Shown here piece after piece: positions 56,810 to 64,000 of a DNA stretch of 64,000 bases (positions are counted from its first letter, which is position 1; every line of letters begins with the position of its first letter). This DNA comes from Kribbella monticola. Its GTDB lineage: Bacteria; Actinomycetota; Actinomycetes; Propionibacteriales; Kribbellaceae. Where the stretch lies: assembly GCF_003261635.1 (NCBI RefSeq), contig NZ_QFXK01000029.1, positions 310,001 to 374,000 of the forward strand. Reading direction: 5' to 3'. The position numbers were made by a program, and so were the translations under genes. A model generated the notes under the pieces. The model searched no databases. It had not been told where the DNA came from and was given only the letters and a program-made list of their open reading frames with translations.

Positions 56810-57774
56810 TTCTCTGCGCGCTGGATGGCGTAGGGACTGAGGTGGTGGTAGCCGCGGACCGACACCCGCCGCAGCTTACGAACCCGGTACGCCGGGTGGC
56901 CGTCCAGCGCGGCCGCCAGCTCCCGATCCCCGAGCACCCGGCCCGGCTTGGCCTCCGAGGTCAGCCGGGACGCGAGGTTGACCACTTCGCCGTACACGTC
57001 GCCGAGGCGGATCAGGATGCTCCCGTAGGCCAGGCCGATCCGCAGCTCCGGCAGGTCCCCGGCCGCCGCGACCTGCTCCTGCAACGCCAGCGCGACCGCC
57101 GCTCCCTGCGCCGGCGTATCGGTCACGAACAGCACCTCGTCACCGATCGACTTGATCACCCGGCCGCCATTGAGCGCGACCACGTCGGCCGCCATTCCCT
57201 CGAACCGCTCGATCAACTGCCCGAGCTCCACCTCGGACAGCCGCCGGGTCAGCCGCGTATAGCTGACGATGTCGGCGAACCCGACCACCCGGACGCCGCG
57301 CGCCAGCTCGTCGGAGCCGGCCACCGCCCGGCCCGCCGCGGCCGCCAGATGCCGCCGCCAGACGTACGTCTGCAGCCGTTCCATTGCCGGGAGCAACAAA
57401 GAGGCGACTTCGATCGCCTCGTCCGCACCCAGCTCCGAGCCGGCCAGCAGCTCCAGGAACATCGCGGACTGCCAGGACGCCAATCGGGACTGGGTCTGGC
57501 CGAGCTTCCGCGCCAGCGACGACTCCACGGCCGGGTCGATGAAGCCGTCGTCCTCCAGCGCCGCAACCAGCCGGAGCGCCTCGACATCTCCGTGGGTGAA
57601 GGCGATCTCGTCGTCCGGCACGGTCGCGAACCCGAGCGCGTGCCACATCTTCTCGGCCCGCTCACTGGAGATCCCGGCCCGCGCCGACACCTCGATCCGG
57701 GTGAACTTGCGCTCACCACCGAGCAAGGCCTGCTCGAAGCGCAGCGCGGGGAAGTCAGGAGCTGGGTTTGTCAC
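56806..57774 (-). CDS. class III adenylate/guanylate cyclase
   Basis: A 322-residue cytosolic protein. The N-terminal ~150 residues contain a helical segment (FTRIEVSARAGISSERAEKMWHALGF) resembling the DNA-binding-like region of actinobacterial cyclases. The catalytic domain (about 165-310) has GFADIVSYTRLTRRLSEVELG with one metal Asp and GRVIKSIGDEVLFVT with the second, then IRIGLAYGSILIRLGDVYGEVVNLASRL. It should make cAMP (or cGMP). GTG at 57774 assumed (ATG at 57798 possible); it overlaps the cNMP-binding gene by about 20 nt. Confidence 0.87.
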   Translation of the reverse strand: MTNPAPDFPALRFEQALLGGERKFTRIEVSARAGISSERAEKMWHALGFATVPDDEIAFTHGDVEALRLVAALEDDGFIDPAVESSLARKLGQTQSRLASWQSAMFLELLAGSELGADEAIEVASLLLPAMERLQTYVWRRHLAAAAGRAVAGSDELARGVRVVGFADIVSYTRLTRRLSEVELGQLIERFEGMAADVVALNGGRVIKSIGDEVLFVTDTPAQGAAVALALQEQVAAAGDLPELRIGLAYGSILIRLGDVYGEVVNLASRLTSEAKPGRVLGDRELAAALDGHPAYRVRKLRRVSVRGYHHLSPYAIQRAEN

Positions 57775-58162
57775 CGCGCCGCTCGGCGATCGTCGCATCG
57801 ATGGCGTCGCGGAAGTTCGGCAGCCGGTTGGTCAGGTCGTCGAACTTCTCCCGGGTGAAGTGAAGCAACTGCAACCGGCTCTTCGCCGTCACCGTTGCCG
57901 TCCGCAACCGGTTCTGCCGGACCGCGACCTCGCCGGCGATGTCGCCCGGCCCGAGCTCGGCGATCTCCTGGCCCTTGACCCGCACCGCCGCCGTACCGCT
58001 GATGATCAGGTACGCCGCGTCGGGCGGGGTCTGCTCCAGGATCAGCGACCAGCCGGCCGGTACCGAGACCTCCTCACCGGCGCGGAAGATGTCCTTGATC
58101 TCCCGTCCGGACAGATCCGCGAACAGCGGCAGGTCCCGCGGGGACGTCCTACCCAGTGCCAC
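57755..58162 (-). CDS. cyclic nucleotide-binding domain protein
   Basis: A 135-residue single cNMP-binding domain: FADLSGREIKDIFRAGEEVSVPAGWSLI, AYLIISGTAAVRVKGQEIAELGPGDIAGEVAVRQNRLRTATVTA. The phosphate-binding cassette is present, with GE and RTATV in the expected spacing. No DNA-binding or effector domain is attached. GTG at 58162 with GGAGGA 6 nt upstream. It overlaps the cyclase gene downstream, so sensor and producer of cyclic nucleotide are made together. Confidence 0.88.
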   Translation of the reverse strand: MALGRTSPRDLPLFADLSGREIKDIFRAGEEVSVPAGWSLILEQTPPDAAYLIISGTAAVRVKGQEIAELGPGDIAGEVAVRQNRLRTATVTAKSRLQLLHFTREKFDDLTNRLPNFRDAIDATIAERRGDKPSS

Positions 58163-58306
58163 GTCGATCCTCCGAGCCCGCCGGCCGTACCCGGCGATCA
58201 GCCGATGTTTCCAGTCAGTAACTCTAACGCCCCATCCCTCCCAAGGTCACCGAACCCGCCAGATTCCGCCGCCCTGACCGAGCGAAGGCCGCAACCGATC
58301 AGCCGG

Positions 58307-59119
58307 TCAGCGCGGCGGGCCTGCCTCGATGCGGTCCCGGACCTGCTGCATTCGCTCGGGTGAGTGGTGTGGCATCTCCCAGCGGGTTTCCAGCCACCAG
58401 GTCGCGCCCGCATCGGCCCATGGAGCGACCTGCTGTGCTGCGGCCTCCCGGTCGTCGGCCGGTGTTTCTCCCTCTGCGATGACGTCGAACTCGGGAGCCA
58501 TGCCGTGCTCGCTCAGCCACGTACGCAGTACGCGCATCTCCTCCGGAGTGTCGGCGCCCGGCTGGAACTGGGGCAGCACCCCGTCGCAGCGCAGCACCCG
58601 GCGCATCGACTTCGGCCGCGGCCAGGCGCCGACGACCCAGATCGGGATCCGCTCCTGCACCGGCCGTCCGACCTCGCCCAGATCGTCATGCGGACAGGAG
58701 TAGTCGTAGTACTCGCCGTGGTACTGCGAACGTCCCGCCCACAACTCGCGGATCAGATCGATGCCCTCGTCGAGCATCGCGGCCCGGATCCGCCGATCGA
58801 GCTCCTCACCGGTTCGCGGGAGATCGGTCTCGGTCGCGCCGAGCCCGACCGCCAACGTCGCCCGCCCACCGGAGAGCTGATCGAGCGTGGCGACCTGACT
58901 GGCCACCTTCCACGGCCTTCGCCACGGCAACGGCGTCAACATCGTGCCGAGCCGGATCCGCGACGTCCGCACCCCGATCGCGGTCAGCAACCCCCACGCA
59001 TCAACGCCGTACGCCGCCTCCCATACGAACACCCCGTCCCACCCGGCCTGCTCAGCCAGCAGCGCCTGCTCGAGCTGCTCCCGCGCCGATCCACCCGGCA
59101 AAATCACTCCGAATCGCAT
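58307..59119 (-). CDS. LLM-class flavin-dependent oxidoreductase
   Basis: A 270-residue luciferase-like monooxygenase-fold protein: MRFGVILPGG, AEQAGWDGVFVWEA, RIRLGTMLTPLPWRRPWKVASQVATLDQLSGGRATLAVGLG (cofactor-binding barrel) and IPIWVVGAWPRPKSMRRVLRCDGVLPQF. F420- or FMN-dependent; the type cannot be decided. ATG at 59119; a TTG at 59149 is the upstream alternative. Divergent from the glycosyltransferase gene across 150 bp. A short protein for the family (usually 280-350). Confidence 0.87.
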   Translation of the reverse strand: MRFGVILPGGSAREQLEQALLAEQAGWDGVFVWEAAYGVDAWGLLTAIGVRTSRIRLGTMLTPLPWRRPWKVASQVATLDQLSGGRATLAVGLGATETDLPRTGEELDRRIRAAMLDEGIDLIRELWAGRSQYHGEYYDYSCPHDDLGEVGRPVQERIPIWVVGAWPRPKSMRRVLRCDGVLPQFQPGADTPEEMRVLRTWLSEHGMAPEFDVIAEGETPADDREAAAQQVAPWADAGATWWLETRWEMPHHSPERMQQVRDRIEAGPPR

Positions 59120-59269
59120 ACTTCCGTTTCTAGCCCACGCCTTGGACAATTTCCCGCGCTCCGTGGGCGGCTGAGCAAGGCGCGCCGGGTTCGGCGGTCA
59201 GGGTGGGCGGTGGGTTCTAGCATCGAAAGCTCCGCACGGATTCGGTGGAACCTAGGCTCAGGGGTGGGC

Positions 59270-60532
59270 ATGCGGGTAGCGATGGTGGGGATGGGGACGC
59301 GAGGGGACGCGCAGCCGATGGTGCTGCTGGCTGCCGAGTTGAAGCGCCGTGGGTACGACGTCGAGCTGGCGTTGAACACGGATCTGCGGTGGCTCGGCGA
59401 GCGGCTCGGCGTACCGACGAGCGATCTGGAGCTGAACGCGCGCGAGTTCATGGAGTCCGAGCAGGGACGCAACTGGCTCGCGTCCGGCGACATGGCGTCG
59501 TACGTGCGCTGGTTGCTCGACTACAAGCGCCGCATCGCGGAGCTGCTGCACACCAAGCTGATCGAGCACACCGCCGGCGCCGACGTGGTGATCTCCGGAT
59601 CGGTGACCGAGCTGGAGGCCGCGGTGATCGCCGAGGCCGCGCAGGCGCAGTACGTCGCGGTGCACTACGCGCCGATGCGCAGCAACAGCGCCTATCCGCA
59701 CATGGTGGTGTCGCGCGAGGTCTTCTCACCCGAGCGCAATCTGGAGACGTACGAGCAGGTGGAGAAGGGCAACTGGCCGGTCTTCGCGCCCTTCGTCAAC
59801 GAGCTGCGCGGCAAGGTCGGCTTGCCACCGACAACGCTGGGAACAGCCGCCCGACTGGAGCAGACGGGCTCACTCGAACTGCAGATCTACAGCCGGCACC
59901 TCGTCCCGGAGCTGACCGAATGGGGTCTGCGCCGCCCGATCACCGGCTTCCTCTGTCCCTCGGACGAGCAACAGGCCGAGCTCAACGGCGCCGTGGATCC
60001 CGAGCTGGACCGCTGGCTCGACGGCGGCGATCCACCGGTGTACTTCGGCTTCGGCAGCATGCCCGTCCTGGATCCGCGGGCAGCGCTGGCCCTCATCGAC
60101 CAGGTCAGCAGCAAGCTCGGCGTCCGCGCGCTCGTCGGTGCCGGCTGGGCCGATCTCGCTCTCAGTACGACGACCGGCGGGCGCGTTCGCGTGGTCGGTG
60201 AATTCGACCACGAGGCAGTGCTACCGCGGTGTCGCGCGGCCGTTCATCACGGCGGCGCGGGCACTACAGGCAGCTCGATCAGGGCCGGACTCCCCACCGT
60301 GATCTGTGCCGTCTTCGCAGACCAGCCGTTCTGGGGTGCCCGGCTCAAGGCCCTCGGGGTCGGCAACACGCTCGCCTTCACCGACCTCTCGGCGGACACC
60401 CTGCTGGCCGCCCTGGAACCCTTGCTCGCCGACGAACCAGCCGACCGCGCCCATCACCTCGCTGCGAAGCTCCGTTCCGAGTCCGGTGTCACCGCCGCGG
60501 CCGACGCCGTCGAACGAACCGTCAACGCCTGA
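59270..60532 (+). CDS. GT1-family glycosyltransferase (macrolide/sterol type)
   Basis: A 420-residue GT-B enzyme: N-lobe MRVAMVGMGTRGDAQPMVLLAAELKRRGYDVELA, C-lobe PVYFGFGSMPVLDPRAALALI and the nucleotide-sugar signature CRAAVHHGGAGTTGSSIRAGLP with ADQPFWGARLKALGVG. This pattern is typical of UDP-sugar:sterol and antibiotic glycosyltransferases. ATG at 59270 with AGGGGTGGG just upstream. No biosynthetic cluster surrounds it, so it may inactivate an external compound by glycosylation (inference). Its 3' end overlaps the convergent monooxygenase gene by 79 bp. Confidence 0.9.
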   Translation: MRVAMVGMGTRGDAQPMVLLAAELKRRGYDVELALNTDLRWLGERLGVPTSDLELNAREFMESEQGRNWLASGDMASYVRWLLDYKRRIAELLHTKLIEHTAGADVVISGSVTELEAAVIAEAAQAQYVAVHYAPMRSNSAYPHMVVSREVFSPERNLETYEQVEKGNWPVFAPFVNELRGKVGLPPTTLGTAARLEQTGSLELQIYSRHLVPELTEWGLRRPITGFLCPSDEQQAELNGAVDPELDRWLDGGDPPVYFGFGSMPVLDPRAALALIDQVSSKLGVRALVGAGWADLALSTTTGGRVRVVGEFDHEAVLPRCRAAVHHGGAGTTGSSIRAGLPTVICAVFADQPFWGARLKALGVGNTLAFTDLSADTLLAALEPLLADEPADRAHHLAAKLRSESGVTAAADAVERTVNA

Positions 60533-61890
60533 GCGCCACCGGCGAACTCCGGCCATTCCGCGGTCGGCTCGTCAGCAGCCCACAGGACATAGCCGTCCGG
60601 CCGTACGACGACGCGCGCCGCCTCCGCCCAGCCCGACAGCTCGAGCCGCAGGTGCCGCCCGGGTCGGAGCAGCTCCGCGACGCTCGTCGTACCGAGCTCA
60701 AGGTCGGGCATCCGCTGCCCGGTCAACGGATGCTCGCCCGGCTGCTCGTAGCGGACACCGAGCCCGGAGACCAGACCGGCGAGCCATTTGTTTGCTGAGG
60801 GCAACTTCATCAACTCGACGAAGATCCCGCGCAGGCAGGCGACGTCGTCGTCCGGGACCATCAGGACGCCTTGTGCGCGAGTGTTCGCCAGCACGGCCGC
60901 ACCGACCGGATGCCGCTCCGCGTGGTAGCTGTCCAGCAGATCGACGCCGTCCTTGAGGTACGCCGCGAGCTTCCAGCCCAGGTTGAACGCGTCCTGCAGC
61001 CCAAGGTTCATTCCCTGCCCACCGGTCGGCGAGTGGATGTGCGCAGCATCGCCCGCGAGGAACACCCGGCCCTTCCGGTACTGCGCAGCCTGCCGAACCG
61101 CGTCGGTGAAGCGCGAACCCCAGCGGAGTTCCCGCAGCACCACCTCGTCGCCGTACCAGCCGGTCAGCGCCCGTGCCACCTCGTCGAAGGTGACCTCCCC
61201 GGTCAAGCCCTGCTGGTCGGGCCCGGTGAAGAGCGCGCGGTAAACGCCGTCGCCCAGCGGCAGGATCGACATCACCGCCCCCTCGCGCGGCACGAGCGAC
61301 GGCAGCTCCCAGCCGCGCGAACCGGGCCTGTTGTCCGCCACGACGACATCGGCAACCACCGCCGAGAAACGCCCGTCCCGGCCAGGAAAGGCGATCTCGC
61401 TGAGCTTCCGGACCGCACTCCGGCCCCCGTCGCACCCGACCACCCAGCCCGCGCGGACCGTCGTACCGCCGTCGAACTCGGCCAGTACGCCGTCGTCGTC
61501 CTGGGTCAGCCCGGTCAACGTCAGCCCGCGGGCAACCTGTACGCCGTACGTCATGAGGTGCTGCTCCAGGTGCTCCTCGATCCGGGCCTGCGGAATCCCC
61601 AGCTGGCAAGGGAATCGCGTCTCCCAGCTCGCATACTCCAGGGGCACCTCGAGACCGGCGAAGTGACCGGCGGGAAGCCGCTCGACCACCTCGTCCAGGA
61701 GTGGCTCCAGCAATCCGCGCGAGTGCAGGATCTCCGCCGACCGCGGCTGGATCGTCAAGGCCTTCGACTGCCCGGAGCGCTGCAGTGCCTTGTCCACAAC
61801 GATGATCGACACTCCGGCGAGGCTGAGCTCGGTGGCGAGCAGCAAGCCGGTCGGACCCGCGCCGACGATCAGGACGTCTGGATTCTTCAT
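60454..61890 (-). CDS. FAD-dependent aromatic monooxygenase (Rox/PHBH-like)
   Basis: A 478-residue flavoprotein monooxygenase: dinucleotide-binding DVLIVGAGPTGLLLATELSLAG at the N-terminus, the WVVGCDGGRSAVRK (DG) motif, and the second FAD motif GRVFLAGDAAHIHSPTGGQGMNLGLQDAFNLGWKLAA. The C-terminal thioredoxin-like part is short (LVRPDGYVLWAAD). It resembles polyketide hydroxylases and rifampicin monooxygenases. ATG at 61890 overlaps the VC0807-like gene by 4 nt. Last gene of the TetR-controlled operon; its last ~26 codons lie over the end of the glycosyltransferase gene and look less conserved in type. Confidence 0.88.
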   Translation of the reverse strand: MKNPDVLIVGAGPTGLLLATELSLAGVSIIVVDKALQRSGQSKALTIQPRSAEILHSRGLLEPLLDEVVERLPAGHFAGLEVPLEYASWETRFPCQLGIPQARIEEHLEQHLMTYGVQVARGLTLTGLTQDDDGVLAEFDGGTTVRAGWVVGCDGGRSAVRKLSEIAFPGRDGRFSAVVADVVVADNRPGSRGWELPSLVPREGAVMSILPLGDGVYRALFTGPDQQGLTGEVTFDEVARALTGWYGDEVVLRELRWGSRFTDAVRQAAQYRKGRVFLAGDAAHIHSPTGGQGMNLGLQDAFNLGWKLAAYLKDGVDLLDSYHAERHPVGAAVLANTRAQGVLMVPDDDVACLRGIFVELMKLPSANKWLAGLVSGLGVRYEQPGEHPLTGQRMPDLELGTTSVAELLRPGRHLRLELSGWAEAARVVVRPDGYVLWAADEPTAEWPEFAGGAQALTVRSTASAAAVTPDSERSFAAR

Positions 61891-62528
61891 GCGAGCAGGT
61901 CGTTCTTCCTGGAGTAGACGATCATGAATCCGTAGAGGACGACGAAGAGCGCGATCCACTGCGTCGTCGTCACGCCGGGCACCGCATCGAGCGGAAGCGT
62001 GTAGGCGATCACCACGCGCACCACGGCGTCGAGAACCAGCCCGATCCCCCAGACCGCGGTGATCAGCCGGAGCCCGTGCCGGAACCGCGGCTCGGTGTCC
62101 CACCGGCTCGCCCAGATCTCGCCGCCACCTTTACCCCGCTTGGCCTCGGCGATGCCACGCCCGATCGAAAGCAGCAGCGGCTTGCCCGCGAGCAAGGTAC
62201 CGAGCATCCAGAACCCGCACAGCGCGGTGATCACGCCGTCCTTGGCGAGCAGCATCCGCGGGCTGTCCATCGCCAGCGACGCGATCGTCCCGAGGGCGAG
62301 TGCGCTGATCATGAAGATCGCCAGCCAGTCGACCTTGGCTCCTCTGACCAGCGAGTACGCCGTACGGACGACCGGGATCACCGATCCCGCCAGGGTTGCT
62401 CCGACCACTCCGACGCCGGCCCGGCGCAGGCCGTAGAAGATGAGCAGGGGCACGACCAGATCGATCAGGACCGGGGCTAGCACGGCGCCCCAGCGTGCCT
62501 TGGGTTTGTTGTCTGTCACGGCACTCAT
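61887..62528 (-). CDS. VC0807-like membrane protein
   Basis: A 213-residue membrane protein with about five helices: LAPVLIDLVVPLLIFYGLRRAGVGVVGATLAGSVIPVVRTAYSLVRGAKVDWLAIF, SPRMLLAKDGVITALCGFWMLGTLLAGKPLLLSIGRGIAEA and a last pair near 165-205. Pattern and length match the VC0807 family of unknown function. ATG at 62528 overlaps the TetR stop by 4 nt, and its own stop overlaps the monooxygenase start by 4 nt. The three genes form one tightly coupled operon. Confidence 0.8.
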   Translation of the reverse strand: MSAVTDNKPKARWGAVLAPVLIDLVVPLLIFYGLRRAGVGVVGATLAGSVIPVVRTAYSLVRGAKVDWLAIFMISALALGTIASLAMDSPRMLLAKDGVITALCGFWMLGTLLAGKPLLLSIGRGIAEAKRGKGGGEIWASRWDTEPRFRHGLRLITAVWGIGLVLDAVVRVVIAYTLPLDAVPGVTTTQWIALFVVLYGFMIVYSRKNDLLA

Positions 62529-63121
62529 CGCTTCTCCGCCCGGGTGGCTCGATGGAAGGTCTCGGTCAGTTCGTCGGCGCACACCTGCGGATCGGCACCG
62601 GCGACGAGTCGCCCGGCGACCGCGTCGATCGCAGCGCGCAGCGTGGTCGCCATCAGCGCGGAGTCGAACGTCCGGAAGTCGCCCGACCGCTGACCGTCGT
62701 CGAAGAGGCTCGCCAGCCGCGCGATCGCGCTGTCGCTCTCCTCCGACGGGACCGGCACCTGCCCGAACACGATCTGCTGCACAGCCCGGACGTGATCCGG
62801 CCGGGTGGCGATGAACTCGACGTTGGAACGGATGTACGCCGCCAGCTTGGCCGCCGGACCGTCGGCCGCGTCGAGCGCCGGACGCATGAAGGCGCCCGCA
62901 TCGGTGGTGACGCGATGCAGCACCTCGGCGAGCAACTCGTCCTTGGAGGTGAAGTGATACGAGATCAGCCGCTTGCTGCTGAGCCCGGCGACCTCGCAGA
63001 TCGCGTCGTACGACGCGGCCGCGTAACCACGCTCGGCCAGCACGGCGATGGTCGCTTCGACGATCTGATCCCGGCGGGCTGCCGTACTCCCGGCTCGGTC
63101 ACGGGTTTGTTTTATCCGCAT
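62525..63121 (-). CDS. TetR family transcriptional regulator
   Basis: A 198-residue regulator: HTH region RRDQIVEATIAVLAERGYAAASYDAICEVAGLSSKRLISYHFTSKDELLAEVL (about 17-67) and a helical ligand domain. ATG at 63121 lies 6 nt after a perfect-form -10 box (TAACTT), with no ribosome-binding site: a leaderless mRNA. A direct repeat covers the promoter and start, consistent with autoregulation. First gene of the operon with the VC0807-like protein and the FAD monooxygenase. Confidence 0.9.
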   Translation of the reverse strand: MRIKQTRDRAGSTAARRDQIVEATIAVLAERGYAAASYDAICEVAGLSSKRLISYHFTSKDELLAEVLHRVTTDAGAFMRPALDAADGPAAKLAAYIRSNVEFIATRPDHVRAVQQIVFGQVPVPSEESDSAIARLASLFDDGQRSGDFRTFDSALMATTLRAAIDAVAGRLVAGADPQVCADELTETFHRATRAEKR

Positions 63122-63156
63122 GTGTAAAAGTTATCCGACTGTGTAACTCGGGTCAA
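63112..63156 (-). promoter_or_regulatory. TetR operon promoter with direct-repeat operator
   Basis: Minus strand: -35 TTGACC (63156-63151), 17-bp spacer, -10 TAACTT (63133-63128), then 6 nt to the ATG. Two direct copies of TTATCCGnnTGTGTAA (plus-strand reading) lie at 63112-63127 and 63131-63146, one over the start codon and one between -35 and -10, with a 19-bp period. Confidence 0.75.
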
Positions 63157-63229
63157 GTGTCAGCGCGGACGGACCGGATGGTGGATGGCTTGGGTCGGTG
63201 GGTCAGGCCGGCGGGCGGTGGGCCGCGGG

Positions 63230-64000
63230 TCAGGCCGGTGGGCGGCGGGTGCGGCGGGTGCGGTGGTGGGAGGTGCGGGCGCGGCGGCGTACCGGGCGAC
63301 GGGGGCCCACCAGGCGGGGACCGGCGAGGCGGTCTTCCAGACGGCGGGCCTCGCGGCGGATCGGCTGGGCGACGTACTCGCCGAGGATGACGCCCGACGC
63401 GAGGGCGACACCGATGGCGACGGCGGTGGCGAGGCTGACGATGCCGGTCAGGTTGCCGTTGCTCATCACCTCGAACAACCCCTTGTAGATGGTCAATCCG
63501 GGCAACAACGGCACCGTGCCGGAGACGACCACCACCAACGGCGGTACGCCGAACCGCCGGCCCAGGGAGTACCCACCCAGCCCGACCACGAAGGCCGCCG
63601 CGGCCGTCGACCAGGCGGGCCCGAACTGCGCCCGCGCCATCATCGTGAACACCAGCGAACCGGCCGCGCCCACGACGGCGACCGGCAGCAGCGACCGCAG
63701 CGGCGCGTACGAGGCGAACGCGAAGGCGACCGCCATCAACGCGCCGGAGCCGACCATGATCGGCAGGTTCGCGAGCTTGATCGTCTGCGCCTCGATCGCG
63801 ACCGGCAGGCCGAACCGGATCCCCAGCGCGAGACCGAGACTGACGCCCGCGATGATCCCGCCGGTGAGCAGCATCGCCTCCAGGCTGCGAGCCGCCGCGG
63901 TCACGTAGTACCCGGTGATCGCGTCCTGGACGGCGCCGGTCAGGGCGATCCCGGCGAGCAGCATGATGATGCCTGCGGCAACTACCAGGGACGGCTTCAC
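63230..64000 (-). CDS. ThrE-type threonine/serine exporter, 3' part
   Basis: At least 256 residues of a gene whose start lies beyond the window. About nine membrane helices are visible, including LARSLEAMLLTGGIIAGVSLGLALGIRFGLPV and FVVGLGGYSLGRRFGVPPLVVVVSGTVPLLPGLTIYKGLF, the ThrE/YjjB (DUF3815-like) half of threonine/serine exporters. The C-terminal ~45 residues are a highly basic tail (ARRLEDRLAGPRLVGPRRPVRRRARTSHHRTRRT). The N-terminal hydrolase-like half expected for ThrE is outside the window. Confidence 0.8.
   Translation of the reverse strand: MKPSLVVAAGIIMLLAGIALTGAVQDAITGYYVTAAARSLEAMLLTGGIIAGVSLGLALGIRFGLPVAIEAQTIKLANLPIMVGSGALMAVAFAFASYAPLRSLLPVAVVGAAGSLVFTMMARAQFGPAWSTAAAAFVVGLGGYSLGRRFGVPPLVVVVSGTVPLLPGLTIYKGLFEVMSNGNLTGIVSLATAVAIGVALASGVILGEYVAQPIRREARRLEDRLAGPRLVGPRRPVRRRARTSHHRTRRTRRPPA

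Noticed and set aside
59120-63121. Secondary-metabolite biosynthetic cluster around the glycosyltransferase and monooxygenase
   Set aside because: No polyketide synthase, peptide synthetase, terpene or sugar-biosynthesis genes are present; two tailoring-type enzymes alone do not make a cluster.

Overview
This is a high-GC, densely coded window with frequent GTG starts and many 4-nt start/stop overlaps. It carries mycothiol-linked DinB/maleylpyruvate-isomerase-like proteins, an F420-type oxidoreductase, menaquinone synthesis (menB), ATPase-less sugar ABC operons and the TadA-associated protein. Together these point to an actinobacterium of the Propionibacteriales, most like Kribbella or another Nocardioidaceae. 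The genus is an inference from gene content. The window looks chromosomal: no insertion sequence, integrase, CRISPR array or rRNA was found. One tRNA gene is present, tRNA-Ser(CGA).

Layout. 0-5.2 kb: the 3' end of a HelD/HelR-type helicase, then a ROK regulator divergent from a sugar ABC operon (two permeases, lipoprotein binding protein). 5.2-7.7 kb: an F420-type nitroreductase fused to hemerythrin, and a TetR regulator. 7.7-12.7 kb: a second sugar ABC operon with a DeoR-HTH/LacI-sensor regulator and a YesL-like (DUF624) membrane protein. 12.7-21 kb: a DHA2 drug exporter, the transcription factor Tex with an RG-rich tail, an NCS1 permease with a GNAT enzyme, and an XRE regulator divergent from an MFS exporter. 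21-23 kb: two small two-gene units, one with a catalytically dead resolvase-like protein and one with a 39-residue acidic peptide plus a cytosolic M15-like peptidase. 23-27.5 kb: methyltransferase, secreted peptidase, SnoaL-like protein divergent from an XRE regulator, and a DinB protein.

27.5-34.1 kb is an envelope-signalling region: two SigE-type ECF sigma factors, each followed by an overlapping gene for a single-pass membrane protein, plus a secreted paralogue, an SH3-domain secreted protein and a diguanylate cyclase. 34.2-43.3 kb: a MarR/quinone oxidoreductase pair, hydrolase, mycothiol-dependent enzyme, HerA-like ATPase, L,D-transpeptidase, a VapB-annotated small protein with a LytR_C protein, a K+/H+ antiporter and a kinase-like phosphotransferase. 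43.3-50.6 kb: tRNA-Ser, tadA and partner, a secreted protein, upp, menB, a LacI regulator and a secreted S15 peptidase.

50.6-64 kb: an AraC-DinB fusion, PadR with an HAAS-type membrane protein, GNAT enzymes, an FMN reductase-GNAT fusion divergent from MarR through a doubled palindrome, a second SnoaL/XRE pair paralogous to that at 26 kb, an adenylate cyclase with a cNMP-binding protein, an LLM flavin oxidoreductase, a glycosyltransferase, a TetR-controlled FAD monooxygenase operon, and a partial ThrE-type exporter.

A recurring theme is transcription control. Many starts lack a Shine-Dalgarno sequence but have a TANNNT -10 box 6-7 nt upstream, implying leaderless mRNAs. Several divergent regulator/target pairs have readable palindromic operators laid over these promoters.
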